64,000 nucleotides of DNA from Morganella morganii (GTDB taxonomy: Bacteria > Pseudomonadota > Gammaproteobacteria > Enterobacterales > Enterobacteriaceae): the NCBI RefSeq assembly GCF_003996855.1, contig NZ_NRQY01000001.1, positions 2,843,537-2,907,536 on the forward strand. The letters run 5' to 3'. This document shows, piece by piece, positions 9,093-22,894 of the stretch (within the stretch, counting starts at the first letter, position 1; each line of letters starts with the position of its first letter). Made by a program: the position numbers and the translations under genes. Under the pieces are notes generated by a model that was not told the origin of the DNA, did no database searches, and saw only the letters and a list, made by a program, of their open reading frames with translations.

Positions 9093-9889
9093 ATGTACGG
9101 TGCAACAGCATTACCGCATCCGCCTTTCCTGTTTTCCAGGGAAAGAACCGGAACATGGCAGCACATGGTTTCTGCTGCTGTGATTGGTGTGTGTTTCTCC
9201 GTCGCCGGGCTGCTCATCATGAGCAGCTCCCCGGTGGTTTCCTACAACTGCATCAGATTGACAATCGGGGGAAAACCCCGGCTGTTTCTGTCGCCATTCA
9301 GATGAATTCAGCACCGGCATATCAGGAAACAGAGCCGGAAGCGGAACAATTACCACCACCACAGGAATCACCGTCTCAGGCAGAACTGGCAACCGCCCGC
9401 CGGACAACACCGGAGAAAACAACCAAACCACCATCAGCAAAACCGGCAGTAAAAGCCGTGAACAAAAAAGCGGAGAAATCAGAACCGGTTACCACAGAAA
9501 CCACAGCAGATACCGGAGAGGATAAAACAACATTTCAGCAATCCGGCGGACAGGCTGTATCCCCGACAAACTCTGCGACCGCAGGCGCTGATAACCGGAA
9601 AGCACAGGAGGATTACTTTAACCTGCTGCGGCAAAAGATTGAGGAGCAAAAACATTACCCCCGCCGGGCTCGCAGTGCCGGGCAGCGGGGTATCAGTACT
9701 ATCACATTTTCACTCGATGATAACGGCAAGCCTTTTGCACCACGGGTTATCCGTTCTTCCGGTTACGAATTACTGGATAATGCCGCAATGGATGCCGTCA
9801 TCAGAGTGGCTGCTGTCGGTACGCCGCCACCGGGCGCAAAGCGGAGGGTGACATTCTCATTACGTTTTCAGCTCAACAAGGGTTTTTAA
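9093..9889 (+). pseudogene. tonB: Dedicated TonB energy transducer of the heme locus, frameshifted near its N-terminus
   Basis: Starts 3 bases after the receptor stop. The first frame gives a short cytoplasmic tail and a membrane helix (HMVSAAVIGVCFSVAGLLIM), then SSSPVVSY, then fails (stop at about 9303). The -1 frame continues naturally as QLHQIDNRGKTPAVSVAIQM. It runs on through the Pro/Lys/Glu-rich periplasmic spacer and a C-terminal TonB domain (YFNLLRQKIEEQKHYPRRARSAGQRG... VTFSLRFQLN) to 9889. The loss of one base is placed within about 9230-9248. A GTG at 9155 in the second frame would give a product without the membrane helix and so is unlikely to work. TonB couples inner-membrane proton force through ExbB/ExbD to the receptor; no exbBD is present here, so it would rely on a copy elsewhere. 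Confidence 0.8.
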
Positions 9890-9939
9890 CGGTTGAGTGT
9901 ATTCACCACAGTGATTATTTCTTGTGTACACAGCGTTAA

Positions 9940-9959
9940 TAGGTATACTGGTCTACCTA
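9940..9959. promoter_or_regulatory. Inverted repeat, probable TetR-family operator
   Basis: TAGGTA (9940-9945) and TACCTA (9954-9959) form a perfect 6-bp inverted repeat with an 8-base spacer, 27 bases ahead of the tetR start. Its position and symmetry fit autorepression by the regulator encoded next to it, which would also control the translationally coupled exporter. Inferred from location only. Confidence 0.55.
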
Positions 9960-9985
9960 CTTATTAGTCACAAGAGATTTTCCGG

Positions 9986-10579
9986 ATGAAGGACACAGAC
10001 ACAACACAGACCCGGCTCAGTGCCAAAGTTCGCTTACTGGAAGCCGCAGGCATCTTGTTTTACAACGAGGGCATTGCGGCAACCGGTATTGATACGATCA
10101 CCAAAAAGGCCGGTGTCGCCAAAAAAAGTCTGTATAACAATTTCAGCTCCAAAGCTGAGTTGGTGACCACTTACATCCGGCTGCGGCATGAGGAATGGCT
10201 GGCGTTATATGACATCCGCCTGCAACAGGCAATAACTCCGGAAGAGCGGGTCCTCGCGGTATTTGATGCTTATCACGACCATGCTGAGTTTGCCTATGAA
10301 CGGGGATTCCGGGGATGCGGCCTGCTGAACGCAGCCGCTGAGTTTCCGGCCGGCAGTGAGGAACGCCGCGAAGTGTGTGCTCACAAGTCTGAAGTGGCTG
10401 ATATTATCCGCAAGAATCTTTATCAGTTACTGCCGGAGGACACCGCCAAAGCAGAACAACTGACAGCACACCTGACGTTCTTACTGGAAGGCGCTATTGT
10501 ACTTGCCGGGCTGGACGAACACGGTGCGCGGGTATTACAGGCCGCGGCCATGGCAAAAATACTGCTGGAGGCGCTGTGA
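9986..10579 (+). CDS. TetR/AcrR-family transcriptional regulator
   Basis: A 197-residue one-component regulator. Residues about 30-65 hold the TetR helix-turn-helix (GIAATGIDTITKKAGVAKKSLYNNFSSKAEL), and the C-terminal helices (about 80-197) form the ligand and dimer domain. Its stop overlaps the GTG start of the EamA exporter in a GTGA arrangement, so the two are co-translated. Together with the inverted repeat upstream this suggests a repressor of the exporter, relieved by a small molecule that cannot be named. There is no obvious tie to the heme genes, which end 96 bases upstream on the same strand. Confidence 0.85.
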   Translation: MKDTDTTQTRLSAKVRLLEAAGILFYNEGIAATGIDTITKKAGVAKKSLYNNFSSKAELVTTYIRLRHEEWLALYDIRLQQAITPEERVLAVFDAYHDHAEFAYERGFRGCGLLNAAAEFPAGSEERREVCAHKSEVADIIRKNLYQLLPEDTAKAEQLTAHLTFLLEGAIVLAGLDEHGARVLQAAAMAKILLEAL

Positions 10580-11523
10580 TTCAGACACCCAAAGGCCACT
10601 TCACCGGAATTGCCGTCATTATCCTGGCCTCCTTTTTATGGGGAACTACCGGGGTTTCTGCCACTTTCGCACCGGATGTCAGTGCTATTGCCATCGGTGC
10701 CGCAGCAATGGGTTTCGGCGGGCTGCTCCAGGCCGCGATTGCTATTAAACCTATCCGCCGCAGTCTCGGCACTTTCCGGCAGCAATGGCATTTGTTGTTA
10801 TTGGGTGCCGTTGCCGTTGCAATTTATCCGCTCGCATTCTATGGCTCGATGCGTCTGGCAGGGGTGACTATCGGCACAGTGGTATCTATCGGTACGGCAC
10901 CCGTTTTATTGGCAATTATTGAAATTATTATGGATGGAGCCCGCATGACACTGCGCTGGCTCAGCGGTGCCGTTCTCGGCCTGACAGGTATTGCGCTTCT
11001 TTCCCTTTCCGGCGGCACAGAACAGATTGCCGCTGCGGATACATCTGCCACACTGACCGGTGTCATACTGGGATTACTCGCCGCCTTTACTTATGCTCTT
11101 TATTCCTGGGCTGCACGCCGCCTGATGCAGCGCAACATTCCGTCACGGGCAGCAATGGGCGGTATTTTCGGGATCGGAGGGTTACTGCTGATGCCGGTGT
11201 TGGCACTTTACGGCGCGCCATTCCTGGATTCGTGGCAAAATGCCGCGGTCGGCATTTATATGGCTTGTGTGCCGATGTTTCTGGGTTATGTCTGTTTCGG
11301 TTACGCGCTGGCACGTATTCCTGCCAGTACAGCCACCACAATCACGTTGCTGGAACCGGTTGTCGCTGCCGCACTCGCCGCCATTATTGTCGGCGAACAA
11401 CTCACCGCTGCCGGCTGGGCCGGGGTCGCACTGATTTTCACCTGTCTGATCTGTATTACACTGCCTGCACGGCGTAAGGCACAGGCAGTGAATGTGGCTA
11501 TCGTTAAACCGGATCAGTGTTAG
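10576..11523 (+). CDS. EamA/DMT-family inner-membrane exporter
   Basis: A 315-residue protein made of two EamA repeats with about ten transmembrane helices (repeat one about residues 8-140, e.g. IAVIILASFLWGTTGVSATFA; repeat two about 155-295, including LARIPASTATTITLLEPVVAAALAAIIVGEQLT, the usual second-repeat signature). Drug/metabolite transporters of this kind expel amino acids, metabolites or toxic compounds; the substrate cannot be read from the sequence. The GTG start overlaps the TGA of tetR, and a GGAGG lies 5-6 bases before it. It ends 12 bases from the stop of the convergent mnmE. Confidence 0.85.
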   Translation: MIQTPKGHFTGIAVIILASFLWGTTGVSATFAPDVSAIAIGAAAMGFGGLLQAAIAIKPIRRSLGTFRQQWHLLLLGAVAVAIYPLAFYGSMRLAGVTIGTVVSIGTAPVLLAIIEIIMDGARMTLRWLSGAVLGLTGIALLSLSGGTEQIAAADTSATLTGVILGLLAAFTYALYSWAARRLMQRNIPSRAAMGGIFGIGGLLLMPVLALYGAPFLDSWQNAAVGIYMACVPMFLGYVCFGYALARIPASTATTITLLEPVVAAALAAIIVGEQLTAAGWAGVALIFTCLICITLPARRKAQAVNVAIVKPDQC

Positions 11524-11535
11524 GATTTTTTCGGC

Positions 11536-12915
11536 TTACTTCCCGATACAAAAACTCGAGAAAATACGTCCCAGCAGGTCGTCCGAGGTAAATTCCCCGG
11601 TAATTTCGCTCAGTGACTGCTGGGCGAGGCGCAGTTCTTCTGCCAGCAATTCTCCGGAGCGGGCAACCACTAACTGCTCGTGGCCGGAAATCAGGTGCTC
11701 TGCGGCGGTGTTCAGTGCCTGTAAATGACGGCGGCGGGCGAGGAATCCGCCTTCGGTGTTGCCTTCAAATCCCATGGTGGTTTTCAGGTGATCGCGCAGC
11801 AAATCAATCCCGTGACCTTCCCGGGCGGAAAGTTTAATCAGCGTATCGCCGTTCCGCTCTGTTACACCGGTAGATTCCCCGGTAATATCCGTTTTATTAC
11901 GGATAATAGTAACCGGAATACCGGCCGGTAAGCGGGACATAAATTCCGGCCAGATTTGTTCCGGGGTCTGTTCATCCACCGTCGTCCCGTCCACCATAAA
12001 CAGAACACGGTCTGCCTGTGCAATTTCCTGCCAGGCACGTTCAATACCGATCCGCTCCACTTCATCCCCGGCTTCGCGCAGACCGGCAGTATCAATAATA
12101 TGCAGCGGCATACCGTCGATATGGATATGTTCGCGCAGCACATCACGGGTGGTTCCGGCAATATCGGTGACAATTGCGGCTTCACGCCCGGCCAGCGCAT
12201 TCAGCAGGCTGGATTTTCCGGCATTCGGACGGCCGGCAATCACCACTTTCATCCCTTCACGCAGCAGGCTGCCCTGACGTGCCTGAGAGCGTACCCGTTC
12301 CAGATCAGCAATCACAGTATCGAGTTTGGCTTCAATCACGCCATCAGAGAGAAAATCAATTTCTTCATCCGGGAAGTCAATTGCCGCTTCCACATAGATC
12401 CGCAGATTAGTGAGTGCTTCCACCATCTGATGCACTTCACCGGAGAAAGCGCCCTGTAATGAATTCATCGCAGAACGGGCCGCCTGTTCCGAACTGGCAT
12501 CAATCAGGTCAGCAATGGCTTCCGCCTGTGCCAGATCCAGTTTGTCATTGAGGAATGCGCGTTCTGAAAACTCACCGGGATTGGCGATACGGATATTACC
12601 GATATGAAGAATACGTTTTAACAATAAATCAAGGATAACCGGCCCGCCGTGTCCCTGGAGTTCCAGCACATCCTCACCGGTAAAGGAGTTCGGGCCGGGG
12701 AAGAAAATCGCGATCCCCTGATCCAGCACTTTGCCGGTTTCATCACGGAAAGGCAGATAATCGGCATAACGCGCTTTCGGGAGTTTCCCCAGTACAATCT
12801 GAGCCACCTGTGCCGCCTGCGGGCCGGACACACGCAGAATACCGACTCCGCCGCGTCCCGGCGGGGTTGCCTGTGCCACAATGGTATCGGTGCTCTGAAT
12901 TTCAGCGTTATTCAT
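11536..12915 (-). CDS. mnmE: tRNA modification GTPase MnmE
   Basis: With MnmG it installs the 5-carboxymethylaminomethyl (or aminomethyl) group on U34 of tRNAs that read codons ending in A or G. Order: N-terminal formyl-THF-binding domain ([21 protein letters not shown]), helical domain, inserted Ras-like G domain (P-loop [28 protein letters not shown]), and the conserved C-terminal FCIGK whose cysteine is essential. Start: the ATG at 12915 (MNNAEIQ) has AGAGAG 8 bases upstream; an ATG two codons earlier (12921) is too close to that site. 459 residues, near the E. coli length. Its partner mnmG lies at 47.5 kb in this window. Confidence 0.96.
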   Translation of the reverse strand: MNNAEIQSTDTIVAQATPPGRGGVGILRVSGPQAAQVAQIVLGKLPKARYADYLPFRDETGKVLDQGIAIFFPGPNSFTGEDVLELQGHGGPVILDLLLKRILHIGNIRIANPGEFSERAFLNDKLDLAQAEAIADLIDASSEQAARSAMNSLQGAFSGEVHQMVEALTNLRIYVEAAIDFPDEEIDFLSDGVIEAKLDTVIADLERVRSQARQGSLLREGMKVVIAGRPNAGKSSLLNALAGREAAIVTDIAGTTRDVLREHIHIDGMPLHIIDTAGLREAGDEVERIGIERAWQEIAQADRVLFMVDGTTVDEQTPEQIWPEFMSRLPAGIPVTIIRNKTDITGESTGVTERNGDTLIKLSAREGHGIDLLRDHLKTTMGFEGNTEGGFLARRRHLQALNTAAEHLISGHEQLVVARSGELLAEELRLAQQSLSEITGEFTSDDLLGRIFSSFCIGK

Positions 12916-12950
12916 GACCATGTCTCTCTTTCTCACCGTGTGATAAATAA

Positions 12951-12977
12951 TAAAGGCGGTCAATATGACCGCCTTTA
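12951..12977 (-). terminator. Rho-independent terminator after the rnpA-yidD-yidC unit
   Basis: AAAGGCGGTC (12952-12961) and GACCGCCTTT (12967-12976) form a 10-bp stem with a short AT loop. On the minus strand the hairpin is followed by TATTATTT. It lies between yidC and mnmE, both read leftward, so it would end or reduce readthrough from the ribosomal-protein/yidC operon into mnmE. Confidence 0.75.
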
Positions 12978-13021
12978 AATAATACTATAAGACCGGCAGA
13001 GATTCCCCGCCGGTCACGGGC

Positions 13022-14644
13022 TTATTTTTTGTCGCGACTGTGAAGACCGCGTTTTTCCAGACCGCGATAGATAATCTGCTGCTGGAGGATAGTCACCAGG
13101 TTACTGACGATATAGTACAGCACCAGACCTGACGGGAACCACAGGAAGAAGACTGTGAAGATCACCGGCATAAAGGTGAAAATCTTCTGCTGTAACGGGT
13201 CTGTGACGGCTGTCGGAGACAGCTTCTGGATCACAAACATCGTTGCACCCATCAGAATCGGCAGGATGTAGTACGGGTCCTGTGCAGATAAGTCATAGAT
13301 CCAGCCGATAAACGGCGCGTGACGCAGTTCCACTGAGCCCATCAGCATGTAATACAGTGCCAGGAAGATAGGCATCTGGATAATCAGCGGTAAGCAGCCA
13401 CCCAGCGGGTTCACTTTCTCTTCTTTGTACAGCGCCATCATTTCCTGACTCATGCGCTGTTTGTCATCACCGATGCGCTCACGCATTGCTTTCAGCTTCG
13501 GCTGAAGCATACGCATTTTCGCCATAGAGGTGTATTGCGCACGGGTCAGCGGATACATGATACCGCGGACAATAAAGGTGATAACAATGATGGAGAAGCC
13601 CCAGTTACCGATGAAGCTGTGGATAAACTTCAGTAACTTGAACAGCGGCTGAGAAATAAACCATAGCCAGCCGTAATCCACGGTTAAGTCCAGATGCGGA
13701 GCCACAGCTTCCATTTCGTTCTGTAGTTCCGGGCCGACCCACAGTGTTGCGTTATATTTCGCTTCGCTGTTTGCCCCGATACGGATTGCATCACTCTTAT
13801 AGCCAATGAATGCATCGCCGGTTTTGGCACTGTACAGTGTATAGAAGTTGTTAGTGGTGCCTTTTTCAGGAATCCACGCTGTCGCAAAATACTGCTGTAA
13901 CATCGCCACCCAACCAACATTGGTGTTGATATTCAGTGGCTTATCTTCGATATCACTGAAGCTGTATTTTTTGTAGTTAGTGTCTTCAGACGAGTACGCC
14001 GCACCACGGTAGGTATGCAACGCAAAGTTGCTGCTGCCGTTGTTAAGACGTTCCGGTAAATTCACAGACTGTTTTAACTGACCGAAAAACGCCATTTCCA
14101 GCGGAGCTGAGGTGTCGTTTTTGATGGTGTAATCAACACTGATGGCATAGTCTTTGCGCTTCAGGATATAGGTTTTCACATACGTGACACCATCCTGAAC
14201 GAAAGTCAGAGGAACACGCAGTTCATCCTGGCCTTCCGGCAGCACAAATGTATCGCTTTCAGTAGCATACAGCGGGCGATCTTTGTAATTATTCGGATTA
14301 TCCGGGCCATTCACACCGGTTAAACCACTGATTGCCTGGTAGGCAAATTCAGGGGTTGTTTCCAGTAAACGGAACGGGTCTGCGGATTTTAAGGTTGCCG
14401 GGTAAGCCAAAAGGTCAGCTTCATCAATATCACCGCCGCGCAGATTGATGTTCAGTGACAGCACATCTGTTTTGACCGTAATATATTTGTTCTGCCCGCT
14501 GCTTTCACCACTTGGCGTTGTCGTCTGCTGCGTTGCCTGAGTAGCCGCGTTAAGTGCTTGTGTCTTATCACTTTCCCACGTCTGCCATGCAAAGAAGGAT
14601 ACGAGTAGCAAAGCGATGAATAGAAGATTACGTTGCGAATCCAT
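13022..14644 (-). CDS. yidC: Membrane protein insertase YidC
   Basis: Oxa1/YidC insertase that places proteins, including ATP synthase subunit c (atpE, 44.7 kb), in the inner membrane, alone or with SecYEG. 540 residues: an N-terminal membrane anchor ([18 protein letters not shown]), a large periplasmic beta-sandwich domain (about 60-330), then the conserved five-helix core ([30 protein letters not shown] carries the hydrophilic-groove arginine; [21 protein letters not shown] follows). The C-terminal tail is basic and binds ribosomes. It follows yidD by 2 bases. Confidence 0.97.
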   Translation of the reverse strand: MDSQRNLLFIALLLVSFFAWQTWESDKTQALNAATQATQQTTTPSGESSGQNKYITVKTDVLSLNINLRGGDIDEADLLAYPATLKSADPFRLLETTPEFAYQAISGLTGVNGPDNPNNYKDRPLYATESDTFVLPEGQDELRVPLTFVQDGVTYVKTYILKRKDYAISVDYTIKNDTSAPLEMAFFGQLKQSVNLPERLNNGSSNFALHTYRGAAYSSEDTNYKKYSFSDIEDKPLNINTNVGWVAMLQQYFATAWIPEKGTTNNFYTLYSAKTGDAFIGYKSDAIRIGANSEAKYNATLWVGPELQNEMEAVAPHLDLTVDYGWLWFISQPLFKLLKFIHSFIGNWGFSIIVITFIVRGIMYPLTRAQYTSMAKMRMLQPKLKAMRERIGDDKQRMSQEMMALYKEEKVNPLGGCLPLIIQMPIFLALYYMLMGSVELRHAPFIGWIYDLSAQDPYYILPILMGATMFVIQKLSPTAVTDPLQQKIFTFMPVIFTVFFLWFPSGLVLYYIVSNLVTILQQQIIYRGLEKRGLHSRDKK

Positions 14645-14646
14645 CG

Positions 14647-14904
14647 TTAATGTTCTCTGTTATCATCATTTTTAGGTGGGACAGGATCATCACCACCTTC
14701 GTGTAAAGGGTGGCATTTTAATACGCGTTTCACCGTTAACCAACCGCCTTTTATCATACCAAACCTGCGCAATGCCTCAATTCCGTATTGCGAGCATGTT
14801 GGTGTGAAGCGGCAACGTGGTCCCAGCAGCGGACTTATCACCAGCTGGTAACCTCTGATTAACAGGATCAGGAAGCGTGCGCCAAGCGACTGTGACGACG
14901 CCAT
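14647..14904 (-). CDS. yidD: Membrane protein insertion efficiency factor YidD
   Basis: A small 85-residue protein of the YidD/haemolysin-like family that helps membrane insertion at YidC sites. Family marks: [24 protein letters not shown] with its paired cysteines, and [14 protein letters not shown]. An N-terminal amphipathic helix tethers it to the membrane. Its start lies 37 bases inside the end of rnpA, the overlap that is normal in enterobacteria, and it runs almost directly into yidC. Confidence 0.95.
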   Translation of the reverse strand: MASSQSLGARFLILLIRGYQLVISPLLGPRCRFTPTCSQYGIEALRRFGMIKGGWLTVKRVLKCHPLHEGGDDPVPPKNDDNREH

Positions 14905-15227
14905 AACTTACCCAATGCTTCCGTAATCTCGCGATTACTCAACTCCGATACCCCTTTTCTTACCAGAAGCACGAAATCCATATCGGGCAACTCATGTTGG
15001 TGCAGACGAAAGTATTCGCGCGCTAACCGTTTGATACGATTACGCTCATGAGCCCGTTTAACGTTTTTTTTAGCGACGGTAAGACCAATGCGGGGATGCT
15101 CCAGCTCATTACGGCGACCCAGAAGTGTTATTTCAGGGGTGCTTGCCCGTTGTGGTTGCTGGAAGACAGAATTGAAATGCTCGGGAGTTAACAAACGTAA
15201 CTCCCTCGGAAAAGCGAGCTTAACCAC
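14868..15227 (-). CDS. rnpA: Ribonuclease P protein component
   Basis: Protein cofactor of RNase P, which removes 5' leaders from pre-tRNAs. 119 residues, basic. The family RNR signature is present as [22 protein letters not shown] (about residues 52-73). It sits between rpmH and yidD, 15 bases after the rpmH stop, and its last 37 bases overlap yidD. Confidence 0.97.
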   Translation of the reverse strand: MVKLAFPRELRLLTPEHFNSVFQQPQRASTPEITLLGRRNELEHPRIGLTVAKKNVKRAHERNRIKRLAREYFRLHQHELPDMDFVLLVRKGVSELSNREITEALGKLWRRHSRLAHAS

Positions 15228-15242
15228 AGATGGCTAGCTTTA

Positions 15243-16135
<893 letters not shown>

Positions 16136-17536
16136 GTGTCTCTTTCGCTTTGGCAGCAATGTCTTGCCCGTTTGCAGGATGAATTACCTGCCACAGAATT
16201 CAGTATGTGGATACGCCCCCTTCAGGCTGAGCTGAGTGATGACACTCTGGCGCTCTATGCCCCTAACCGGTTTGTGCTCGACTGGGTACGGGAGAAGTAC
16301 ATTAATAACATTAATGCGCTCCTGTCCGATTTCTGCGGTAACGATATCCCGCAGCTGCGTTTTGAGGTCGGCAATAAACCGGCCGGCGCTGTCAGCAGCA
16401 CACCGGAAAGAAGTATTCCCCCGTCACGGACGATGAAACAACCGCCTTCAAGGGGGAAAGCCCCCGCACTGCGCCCGAGCTGGCATGATAACAGCGCGGA
16501 GCCGGATGTGGCTTACCGTTCCAACGTTAACCCGAAACACACCTTTGACAGCTTTGTGGAAGGTAAATCTAACCAGCTGGCACGGGCAGCCGCCCGTCAG
16601 GTGGCAGATAACCCGGGTGGCGCTTACAACCCGCTGTTCTTATACGGCGGAACCGGTCTGGGTAAGACCCACTTATTACATGCCGTCGGCAACAGCATTA
16701 TGGAAAATAAAGCCAACGCCAAAGTGGTCTATATGCACTCAGAACGTTTTGTGCAGGATATGGTCAAAGCATTGCAGAACAACGCGATTGAAGAGTTCAA
16801 ACGTTACTACCGTTCTGTCGATGCCTTACTGATTGATGATATTCAGTTCTTTGCTAACAAAGAGCGTTCTCAGGAAGAATTTTTTCATACCTTCAACGCC
16901 TTACTCGAAGGTAATCAGCAGATAATCCTGACCTCCGACCGCTACCCGAAAGAAATTAACGGGGTGGAAGATCGCCTGAAATCGCGGTTCGGCTGGGGAT
17001 TAACCGTTGCCATTGAACCGCCGGAACTGGAAACGCGGGTCGCGATCCTGATGAAAAAAGCTGATGAAAACAACATCCGCCTGCCGGATGAAGTGGCTTT
17101 CTTTATTGCGAAACGTCTGCGCTCCAACGTCCGTGAACTGGAAGGTGCACTGAACCGGGTAATTGCCAACGCCAACTTTACCGGGCGGGCGATTACCATC
17201 GATTTTGTGCGCGAAGCACTGCGGGATCTGTTAGCACTCCAGGAGAAACTGGTCACCATCGATAATATTCAGAAAACTGTTGCTGAGTATTATAAAATTA
17301 AAGTGGCTGATCTGCTCTCCAAACGCCGTTCGCGCTCTGTCGCCCGGCCGCGCCAGATGGCGATGGCGCTGGCAAAAGAGCTGACAAACCACAGTTTGCC
17401 AGAAATCGGGGATGCTTTTGGTGGCCGTGACCACACGACCGTTCTGCACGCCTGCCGTAAAATTGAACAGCTGCGTGAAGAAAGCCACGACATCAAAGAA
17501 GATTTTTCTAACTTAATCCGGACATTATCATCATAG
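16136..17536 (+). CDS. dnaA: Chromosomal replication initiator DnaA
   Basis: AAA+ ATPase that binds DnaA boxes and melts oriC (49.3-49.7 kb here). 466 residues. Domain I ([28 protein letters not shown]) mediates oligomerisation and DnaB contact; domain II is a short linker; domain III has Walker [10 protein letters not shown] (about residue 172) and Walker [10 protein letters not shown]; domain IV binds DNA through a helix-turn-helix and the signature [15 protein letters not shown]. The start is GTG (SLSLW), as in E. coli. dnaN follows after 4 bases. Confidence 0.98.
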   Translation: MSLSLWQQCLARLQDELPATEFSMWIRPLQAELSDDTLALYAPNRFVLDWVREKYINNINALLSDFCGNDIPQLRFEVGNKPAGAVSSTPERSIPPSRTMKQPPSRGKAPALRPSWHDNSAEPDVAYRSNVNPKHTFDSFVEGKSNQLARAAARQVADNPGGAYNPLFLYGGTGLGKTHLLHAVGNSIMENKANAKVVYMHSERFVQDMVKALQNNAIEEFKRYYRSVDALLIDDIQFFANKERSQEEFFHTFNALLEGNQQIILTSDRYPKEINGVEDRLKSRFGWGLTVAIEPPELETRVAILMKKADENNIRLPDEVAFFIAKRLRSNVRELEGALNRVIANANFTGRAITIDFVREALRDLLALQEKLVTIDNIQKTVAEYYKIKVADLLSKRRSRSVARPRQMAMALAKELTNHSLPEIGDAFGGRDHTTVLHACRKIEQLREESHDIKEDFSNLIRTLSS

Positions 17537-17540
17537 CGCT

Positions 17541-18641
17541 ATGAAATTTATCATTGAACGTGAGCAATTGTTAAAACCCTTACAACAGGTCAGCAGTCCG
17601 TTGGGCGGTCGCCCGACCCTACCGATTCTGGGTAACTTACTGCTGAAAGTCTCTGATGGCGTACTGCATCTTACAGGGACAGACCTTGAGATGGAAATGA
17701 TGGCTGCGGTTCCGCTGGATCAGCCGCATGAAAACGGCGAAACCACGGTACCGGCACGGAAGTTCGTGGATATCTGGCGGGGTCTGCCGGACGGCGCGCA
17801 AATCAGTGTTGAGCTGGATGGTGATCGTCTTCTGGTCCGTTCCGGTCGCAGCCGTTTCTCGCTGTCCACCTTACCGGCCTCGGATTTCCCGAATCTGGAT
17901 GACTGGCAGAGTGATGTCACTTTCTCCCTGTCACAGGCGACATTAAAACGCCTGATTGAATCCACACAATTTTCCATGGCACATCAGGATGTCCGCTATT
18001 ATTTAAACGGCATGCTGTTTGAAACCAGCGGTTCAGTTCTGCGCACCGTCGCCACTGACGGGCACCGCCTGGCAGTCTGCTCACTGGATATCGGGCAGGA
18101 ACTGCCGGACCATTCGGTGATAGTGCCGCGTAAAGGGGTTATCGAACTGATGCGTCTGCTGGACGGCGGCGATGCCCTGCTGAAACTGGAAATCGGCAGC
18201 AATAATATCCGCGCCCATGTCGGCGGGTTTATTTTCACCTCCAAACTGGTGGATGGCCGATTCCCGGACTACCGCCGGGTTCTGCCGAAAAACCCGGACA
18301 AAACGCTGACGGCAAATTGTGATATGCTGAAGCAGGCTTTTTCGCGTGCGGCGATTTTATCGAACGAGAAATTCCGCGGCGTGCGGATTTACCTGAGCAA
18401 TAATCAGCTCAGAATTACCGCCAATAACCCGGAGCAGGAAGAAGCCGAAGAAATCGTGGATGTCACGTATGACGGAACGGACATGGAAATCGGGTTTAAT
18501 GTCAGTTATGTCCTTGATGTTCTTAACACACTGAAATGTGAAGATGTCTCAGTGAAACTGACGGATGCCACTTCCAGCGTACAGATTGAAGATGACGCCA
18601 GTGATGCAGCCGCTTACGTTGTGATGCCGATGCGTCTGTAA
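17541..18641 (+). CDS. dnaN: DNA polymerase III beta sliding clamp
   Basis: Dimeric ring clamp that holds polymerases, MutS/MutL and Hda on DNA. 366 residues, the E. coli length, built as three repeated clamp domains (about 1-120, 130-245, 250-366). Signatures include [13 protein letters not shown] at the N-terminus, ATDGHRLA mid-protein and the C-terminal YVVMPMRL of the hydrophobic protein-binding cleft. Transcribed with dnaA and recF, with short 4-base gaps on both sides. Confidence 0.98.
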   Translation: MKFIIEREQLLKPLQQVSSPLGGRPTLPILGNLLLKVSDGVLHLTGTDLEMEMMAAVPLDQPHENGETTVPARKFVDIWRGLPDGAQISVELDGDRLLVRSGRSRFSLSTLPASDFPNLDDWQSDVTFSLSQATLKRLIESTQFSMAHQDVRYYLNGMLFETSGSVLRTVATDGHRLAVCSLDIGQELPDHSVIVPRKGVIELMRLLDGGDALLKLEIGSNNIRAHVGGFIFTSKLVDGRFPDYRRVLPKNPDKTLTANCDMLKQAFSRAAILSNEKFRGVRIYLSNNQLRITANNPEQEEAEEIVDVTYDGTDMEIGFNVSYVLDVLNTLKCEDVSVKLTDATSSVQIEDDASDAAAYVVMPMRL

Positions 18642-18645
18642 CACG

Positions 18646-19728
18646 ATGATCCTCTCGCGTTTACTTATCCGTGATTTTCGTAATATCGAAAATGCGGATT
18701 TACCGCTGGCCACCGGGTTTAACTTTCTGGTCGGCCCGAACGGCAGCGGTAAAACCAGTGTTCTGGAAGCCATTTACACACTCGGCCACGGCCGGGCATT
18801 CCGTTCAGTGCAGGCGGGGCGGGTTATCCGCCATGATAATGAAGAATTTATTCTGCACGGCAAGCTCGGGCAGGAACAGACAGACCGGGCCACCAGCGTC
18901 GGCCTGAGTAAAAACCGCCAGGGTGACAGCAAGGTTCGTATTGACGGTACCGACGGCCATAAAATTGCCGAACTGGCAAAATTACTGCCGATGCAGCTTA
19001 TCACCCCGGAAGGTTTTACACTGCTCAACGGCGGACCGAAATTCCGCCGCGCCTTTATTGACTGGGGCTGTTTCCACAATGAGCCGCAATTTTTTGCGAT
19101 GTGGAGTGATTTAAAACGTCTGGTGAGGCAGCGTAATGCCGCGCTTCGCCAGGTGTCGAATTATGGTCAGATCCGCCACTGGGATCAGCAGCTGATTCCG
19201 GTTGCTGAACAAGTCAGTCAGTGGCGGGAGCATTACGTGACAGCAATTGCTCAGGATATTGAGCAGACCTGTCAGCAATTTTTACCTGAATTTTCGCTGA
19301 GTGTCTCTTTCCAGCGCGGATGGGATAAAGAGACCGATTATTCAGAGCTTCTGCAGCGCCAGTTTGAACGGGATCGCGCACTGACCTACACCGCCTCCGG
19401 CCCGCATAAAGCGGATTTACGGATCAGGGCGGATGGGGTGCCGGTGGAAGATTTGCTTTCACGTGGTCAGTTAAAACTGCTGATGTGCGCGCTGCGGTTA
19501 GCACAGGGTGAATATTTCACCCGTCAGAGCGGGCAGCAATGCCTGTATCTGCTTGATGATTTTGCCTCCGAACTGGATGCCGGACGCCGCCGTTTACTGG
19601 CTCACCGGCTGAAAGCCACACAGGCACAGGTTTTTGTCAGTGCCATCACCCCTGAACAGGTCAGTGATATGGCAGATGAAAACAGTCGCCTGTTTGTCGT
19701 GGAAAAAGGTAAAATACAGGTTCAATAA
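18646..19728 (+). CDS. recF: DNA replication and repair protein RecF
   Basis: SMC-like ABC ATPase that, with RecO and RecR, loads RecA on gapped DNA. 360 residues. Walker [13 protein letters not shown] near residue 30-38, the ABC-type signature [16 protein letters not shown] about residue 270, and Walker [13 protein letters not shown] about residue 300. Third gene of the dnaA operon, 4 bases after dnaN and 27 before gyrB. Confidence 0.97.
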   Translation: MILSRLLIRDFRNIENADLPLATGFNFLVGPNGSGKTSVLEAIYTLGHGRAFRSVQAGRVIRHDNEEFILHGKLGQEQTDRATSVGLSKNRQGDSKVRIDGTDGHKIAELAKLLPMQLITPEGFTLLNGGPKFRRAFIDWGCFHNEPQFFAMWSDLKRLVRQRNAALRQVSNYGQIRHWDQQLIPVAEQVSQWREHYVTAIAQDIEQTCQQFLPEFSLSVSFQRGWDKETDYSELLQRQFERDRALTYTASGPHKADLRIRADGVPVEDLLSRGQLKLLMCALRLAQGEYFTRQSGQQCLYLLDDFASELDAGRRRLLAHRLKATQAQVFVSAITPEQVSDMADENSRLFVVEKGKIQVQ

Positions 19729-22170
<2,442 letters not shown>

Positions 22171-22194
22171 TTTTTTTTCTCTCTGAGACCTGAT

Positions 22195-22224
22195 AAAGCC
22201 CGGATTTCCGGGCTTTATTTTTTT
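22195..22224 (+). terminator. Strong rho-independent terminator after gyrB
   Basis: AAAGCCCGG (22195-22203) pairs with CCGGGCTTT (22208-22216) across a 4-base loop and is followed by a run of eight T after one A. It ends the dnaA-dnaN-recF-gyrB transcript; the A-rich 5' side lets it act on the leftward marC-like transcript too. The same 22-base hairpin occurs inverted at 24214-24235. Confidence 0.9.
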
Positions 22225-22231
22225 CCGGCGA

Positions 22232-22894
22232 TCACCCCGCGAAGTGAGCAAGATGTTTCAGGTTTGCAGTGATAATGCCGACCATGCCCGATACCAGTAA
22301 CTGAATCGCCAGTGTGACAAGAATAATGCCGGAGATCCGCGCCAGAGTATCCATCACCCCCGGTGATAAACGTCCGTGCAGCGGCCCTGTTGCCAGAAAG
22401 GTCAGGGCAATTGTCGGCAGCATCAGAAGGATCACAACCGAGAGCTGCATCAGGCCGGACAATGAATCACTGTGTCCTGCCAGCGAAATCCCGACGGCTA
22501 TTGTACCGCCACCCATCGAGAGCGGAAAAAGCAGCGGCACCATCGCCAGCCGCATGATATCTTTCGGCGGCGTAGCACTGACCGGAATATCGCTGTGTTC
22601 CTCTTTAACCCCGCGGATAAGCATCGGCCATCCCTGTGCCAGTAACGCAATACCGCCTGTGACCGTCAGTGCGTCCGCACTCAGCCCCAGAGCAGTCAGC
22701 AGCCAGTTCCCTACCCAGATAACCACCAGCATGACCAGTGTGTATCCCGCCGCAATTTTCCAGGCGATTTGCCACAGTATTCCCCTGTCAATCCGGCCGA
22801 GGATAATCGTGGCAGCGGTGATCGTCGCCGGGGGACTGAACAGCGATACAAAAGTCACATAGTTAAGAAGAATATTATCAAGCCATTCATTCAT
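22232..22894 (-). CDS. MarC-family (UPF0056) inner-membrane protein
   Basis: A 220-residue protein with six predicted membrane helices. Family features include the N-terminal FVSLFSPPATITAATIILG and the two-repeat layout of MarC/YhgN proteins (LLFPLSMGGGTIAVGISLAG in the second half). MarC proteins have no established substrate. The start is the ATG at 22894 (MNEWLDN); it overlaps the end of the upstream amino-acid transporter by 8 bases, so it is translationally coupled to a gene that is now frameshifted. Last gene of the leftward acid-resistance operon. Confidence 0.82.
   Translation of the reverse strand: MNEWLDNILLNYVTFVSLFSPPATITAATIILGRIDRGILWQIAWKIAAGYTLVMLVVIWVGNWLLTALGLSADALTVTGGIALLAQGWPMLIRGVKEEHSDIPVSATPPKDIMRLAMVPLLFPLSMGGGTIAVGISLAGHSDSLSGLMQLSVVILLMLPTIALTFLATGPLHGRLSPGVMDTLARISGIILVTLAIQLLVSGMVGIITANLKHLAHFAG

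Noticed and set aside
9155..9889. A GTG-started TonB as an intact gene
   Set aside because: This start removes the membrane helix, which is present in the other frame just upstream; a frameshifted full tonB explains the sequence better.
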